Positions 61,445-64,000 of a stretch of DNA of 64,000 nt are shown in pieces. The translations under genes were made by a program, and so were the position numbers. The DNA lies in assembly GCF_000473245.1 (NCBI RefSeq), contig NC_022524.1, positions 892,501-956,500 on the forward strand. Reading direction: 5' to 3'. Position 1 is the first letter of the stretch. Every line of letters begins with the position of its first letter. This stretch comes from Bacillus infantis NRRL B-14911 (lineage in GTDB: Bacteria; Bacillota; Bacilli; Bacillales; Cytobacillaceae). Below the pieces are notes generated by a model that had not been told where the DNA came from, ran no database searches, and was given only the letters and a program-made list of their open reading frames with translations.

Positions 61445-62416
61445 ATGAAACAGAAAAAGAAAAGGATCCTCCTGATTAGCGGCAGTGTCATCGTGCTTCT
61501 CGCTGCGGTTCTGATAGGAGCAGGAAACTATTTTTATAATGTAGCAATCAATCGGAGCAATGAGGCCTTAAAGCTTCATGGCGGCAGCGAATCGAGGGCA
61601 GCCAGTGCAATGGCTGCCGAGGAAGAAGCTGCCAAGCTTGCTGAAGTGATGGAGTGGACGGAAAAACAAGACTTCAAGACTGTTGAAATCACTTCGGACG
61701 ACGGGCTGAAGCTAAAGGCAGCTTTCCTGAAGAACCCGGATTCCAATGGCAGGGCAGTCATCCTGGCTCATGGATATAAAGGCAGCAGCGAACAGATGCC
61801 GGGCGTTACGAAATTTTACTATGAGCAGGGGTTTGACGTCCTGAAGCCGGATGCCAGGGGCCATGGCTTAAGCGAAGGGAATTATATCGGCTATGGCTGG
61901 CATGAACGGAAGGACTATGTGAAGTGGGCCAGCAGGCTGATAAAAGAGGAAGGGGCAACTGATATTTTTCTGCACGGCTTTTCCATGGGGGCAGCGACCG
62001 TCCTGATGGCAAGCGGGGAAAAGCTTCCGCCGGAAGTGAAAGGGATCATTGAGGATTCAGGCTACACAAACGTTCATGAAGAGCTATCCCACCAGCTGAA
62101 ATATCTGTACCATTTGCCTTCATTCCCTCTCATGCAAGTGACGAGCGCTGTGACGAAGGTAAGGGCAGGCTATACGTTCAGCGAAGCTTCGGCAGTTGAA
62201 CAGGTGAAAAAGAATAAGCTTCCGCTCTTCATCATCCACGGTGACCAGGACGAACTGGTCCCGACCGAAATGGCAGACCGGATTTATGATGCGGCGACAA
62301 GCGAGAAGGAAATCTGGATTGTGCCGGGGGCCGGTCATACAGAGGCTTATACAATCGCTGAAGAAGAATACCAGAAGCGCTTGACGGCTTTTATTAAAAA
62401 AGTGCAAAATAAGTAA
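61445..62416 (+). CDS. membrane-anchored alpha/beta hydrolase
   Basis: 323 residues. A basic start and one anchor (LLISGSVIVLLAAVLIGAGNYFYN), then a surface-exposed alpha/beta-hydrolase domain: HGYKGSSEQM (oxyanion), nucleophile in LHGFSMGAATVLMAS (about residue 185), Asp in IHGDQDELVP and His in PGAGHTEAY. Resembles BAAT/S9-like hydrolases of the Bacillus envelope; substrate unknown. GGTAGGAG precedes ATG 61445, so the open frame from 61388 is not used. Confidence 0.88.
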   Translation: MKQKKKRILLISGSVIVLLAAVLIGAGNYFYNVAINRSNEALKLHGGSESRAASAMAAEEEAAKLAEVMEWTEKQDFKTVEITSDDGLKLKAAFLKNPDSNGRAVILAHGYKGSSEQMPGVTKFYYEQGFDVLKPDARGHGLSEGNYIGYGWHERKDYVKWASRLIKEEGATDIFLHGFSMGAATVLMASGEKLPPEVKGIIEDSGYTNVHEELSHQLKYLYHLPSFPLMQVTSAVTKVRAGYTFSEASAVEQVKKNKLPLFIIHGDQDELVPTEMADRIYDAATSEKEIWIVPGAGHTEAYTIAEEEYQKRLTAFIKKVQNK

Positions 62417-62435
62417 GGCAGAATTAGAAATTTGA

Positions 62436-62465
62436 TTGAATATTTACAATTTTGTGAACTATAAT
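62436..62465 (+). promoter_or_regulatory. sigma-A-type promoter of the PTS gene
   Basis: TTGAAT (62436-62441), 18 bases, TATAAT (62460-62465). I found no convincing NagR (dre) or cre site next to it. Confidence 0.6.
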
Positions 62466-62574
62466 AGATGCAGGCATGGACTTTTTTCGTTTATCTTATA
62501 AAATATCACGAAGAGGAGGACCGTTCTGCATTACAAATTAGACAAACAAGTTTTTCATCCAGGGGGGAATAAAA

Positions 62575-64000
62575 ATGGTCATGAAGTACTTACAGAGAAT
62601 GGGCCGCTCTTTAATGCTGCCTGTAGCCGTGCTGCCGGTGGCTGCGATTTTGATGGGGATTGGGTATTATATCGATCCAAACGGCTGGGGGGCAGGAAAC
62701 CCGGCTGCCGCTTTCCTGATTAAAGCTGGAGGCTCTATCCTTGATCATATTCCGGTGCTGTTCGCGGTCGGAATTGCCTTGGGAATGGCGAAGGAAAAAG
62801 ATGGTTCCTCAGCTATTTCCGGATTGGTCGCCTATCTCGTTGTCACAACACTGCTATCAACTGACACGGTTGCGATGCTGCAGGGTGTAGACGCTGCCGA
62901 TGTAAACCCTGCTTTTGGGAAGATCGAGAATGCTTTTGTTGGTATCTTATCAGGGATTGTAGCATCGATTATGTATAACCGCTTTGCCAAGGTGAAGCTT
63001 CCGGATGCCCTGGCATTCTTCAGCGGAAAGCGGCTTGTTCCGATCATGTCCGCTGTGACAATGCTGGCCGTGGCCGCAATCCTGTTCTTTGTCTGGCCGC
63101 TCATCTTCTCCGGACTGGTATCCTTCGGGACAGCGATAAGCAAGATGGGCTTTGTGGGCGCAGGGCTTTACGGGTTCTTTAACAGGCTCCTGATCCCAAC
63201 TGGGCTCCACCATGCTTTGAACTCTGTGTTCTGGTTCGATACTGTCGGAATCAATGATATCGGAAAGTTCTGGGCAAGCGAAGGGACTAAAGGGGTGACT
63301 GGCATGTACCAGGCAGGCTTCTTCCCTGTCATGATGTTCGGTCTTCCGGCTGCTGCCCTGGCCATGTACCATACGGCGAAATCAAAACAGAAGAAAATGG
63401 CGGCATCACTGCTGCTTGCTGCAGGCTTTGCTTCCTTCTTTACGGGAGTGACTGAGCCGCTGGAATTCTCATTCATGTTCATTGCGCCTGCTCTTTATGT
63501 CGTGCATGCGGCATTGACGGGAATATCCCTTGCTGTTGCGGCCTTCTTCCATTGGACAGCAGGCTTCGGATTCAGTGCAGGGCTGGTCGACTTTGTATTG
63601 AGCCTAAAGATCCCTATTGCCAACCAGCCGTGGATGCTCCTGGTTCAGGGTCTCGTATTTGCAGTCCTGTATTATGTGCTGTTCAGATTCCTGATCACCA
63701 AGTTTAACCTATCCACTCCTGGCCGGGTTGAAATGACTGAGGGAGCAGAGGGCGCTGAAGGCGGAGAAGTATCTGCCCCTGCGGCAGGAAGTGAAAAATT
63801 CGCCATCATGGCTGCTAAAATCTATGACGGCCTCGGCGGAGATGCGAATGTTACATCTGTAGACAACTGTGTGACCCGCCTTCGCATTGAAGTGAAGGAC
63901 ATGGAGCAGGTCGACCAGAAAAAGATTAAAGATACCGGGGTTCCGGGAATCAATATTGTCGGTCCTACAAGCATTCAGGTCATCGTTGGCACATCAGTGC
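62575..64000 (+). CDS. nagP: N-acetylglucosamine-specific PTS permease IIC-IIB, 3' partial
   Basis: At least 475 residues, open at the window end. PTS IIC of the glucose/GlcNAc family (MKYLQRMGRSLMLPVAVLPVAAILMGIGYYID; TGLHHALNSVFWFDTVGINDIGKFW; TGVTEPLEFSFMFIAP) followed by a flexible Ala/Gly/Glu linker (about 380-405) and an IIB domain with the phosphorylated Cys in DNCVTRLRIEVKDM. GINDIG(K)FW is typical of GlcNAc transporters. Transports and phosphorylates N-acetylglucosamine. AGGGGGGAA precedes ATG 62575. A IIA domain may or may not follow beyond the window. Confidence 0.9.
   Translation, partial: MVMKYLQRMGRSLMLPVAVLPVAAILMGIGYYIDPNGWGAGNPAAAFLIKAGGSILDHIPVLFAVGIALGMAKEKDGSSAISGLVAYLVVTTLLSTDTVAMLQGVDAADVNPAFGKIENAFVGILSGIVASIMYNRFAKVKLPDALAFFSGKRLVPIMSAVTMLAVAAILFFVWPLIFSGLVSFGTAISKMGFVGAGLYGFFNRLLIPTGLHHALNSVFWFDTVGINDIGKFWASEGTKGVTGMYQAGFFPVMMFGLPAAALAMYHTAKSKQKKMAASLLLAAGFASFFTGVTEPLEFSFMFIAPALYVVHAALTGISLAVAAFFHWTAGFGFSAGLVDFVLSLKIPIANQPWMLLVQGLVFAVLYYVLFRFLITKFNLSTPGRVEMTEGAEGAEGGEVSAPAAGSEKFAIMAAKIYDGLGGDANVTSVDNCVTRLRIEVKDMEQVDQKKIKDTGVPGINIVGPTSIQVIVGTSV

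Overview
The window looks like chromosomal DNA from a soil-type Bacillaceae member (Bacillus sensu lato, moderate G+C). The grounds are Bacillus-style AAGGAGG ribosome binding sites with frequent TTG/GTG starts, CcpA cre-like sites, LutABC/LutR, CdaR, NagP, YoaP-, RsbT- and MpsC-type proteins, and a Bacillus-type structured intergenic repeat. I saw no rRNA, tRNA, CRISPR array, phage or transposase gene.

Layout. 0-5 kb: a para-nitrobenzyl-esterase-type carboxylesterase cut by the window edge, then a glycerate/sugar-diacid module (CdaR regulator, GntP permease, glycerate kinase). 5.1-8.2 kb: an orphan RsbT-like kinase, two divergent MpsC-family paralogues, a 58-residue protein and a DUF2500 protein. 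8.3-19.2 kb: the most coherent system, a divergent locus with a GH94 phosphorylase of the 1,2-beta-oligoglucan phosphorylase type, a GH3 beta-glucosidase, a lipoprotein sugar-binding protein, two ABC permeases, an esterase and a LacI regulator. It is probably a sophorooligosaccharide (beta-1,2-glucan) utilisation locus. Both of its promoters carry a LacI palindrome and a full cre match. 19.3-25.9 kb: an NhaC-family antiporter behind a folded leader, a K+ channel, a YoaP-like acetyltransferase, an RpiR regulator divergent from a GH1 6-phospho-beta-glucosidase, and a DMT transporter.

26.1-31 kb: a 788-residue protein with a normal C-terminal polyprenyl synthase and an N-terminal half that repeats the aspartate-rich-motif spacing, then MarR-TerC and an SDR. 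31-43 kb: an operon for N-carbamoyl/N-acyl amino acid use and a run of small accessory genes. This stretch holds six copies of an exactly 59-bp double-palindromic repeat, two related terminator hairpins, and two arrays of a TTTTATGTAGAAT unit with 21-bp periodicity. A phytoene-desaturase-like gene here is broken by a frameshift. 43-52.4 kb: a molybdopterin oxidoreductase, a MarR-azoreductase pair, an MHYT-(degenerate GGDEF)-EAL protein, and an ECF sigma/anti-sigma pair with a likely autoregulatory promoter.

52.4-58.2 kb: the L-lactate module lutR-lutP-lutABC, with the same operator before lutP and lutA. 58.2-58.9 kb: a tandem pair of structured repeats of about 258 bp. 58.9-64 kb: a C45-type acyltransferase/peptidase, a membrane-anchored unknown, a methyltransferase, a membrane-anchored alpha/beta hydrolase, and the start of an N-acetylglucosamine PTS permease running off the window. 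Overall the segment is rich in catabolic modules under apparent carbon catabolite control. All family assignments are from reading motifs, without database searches.
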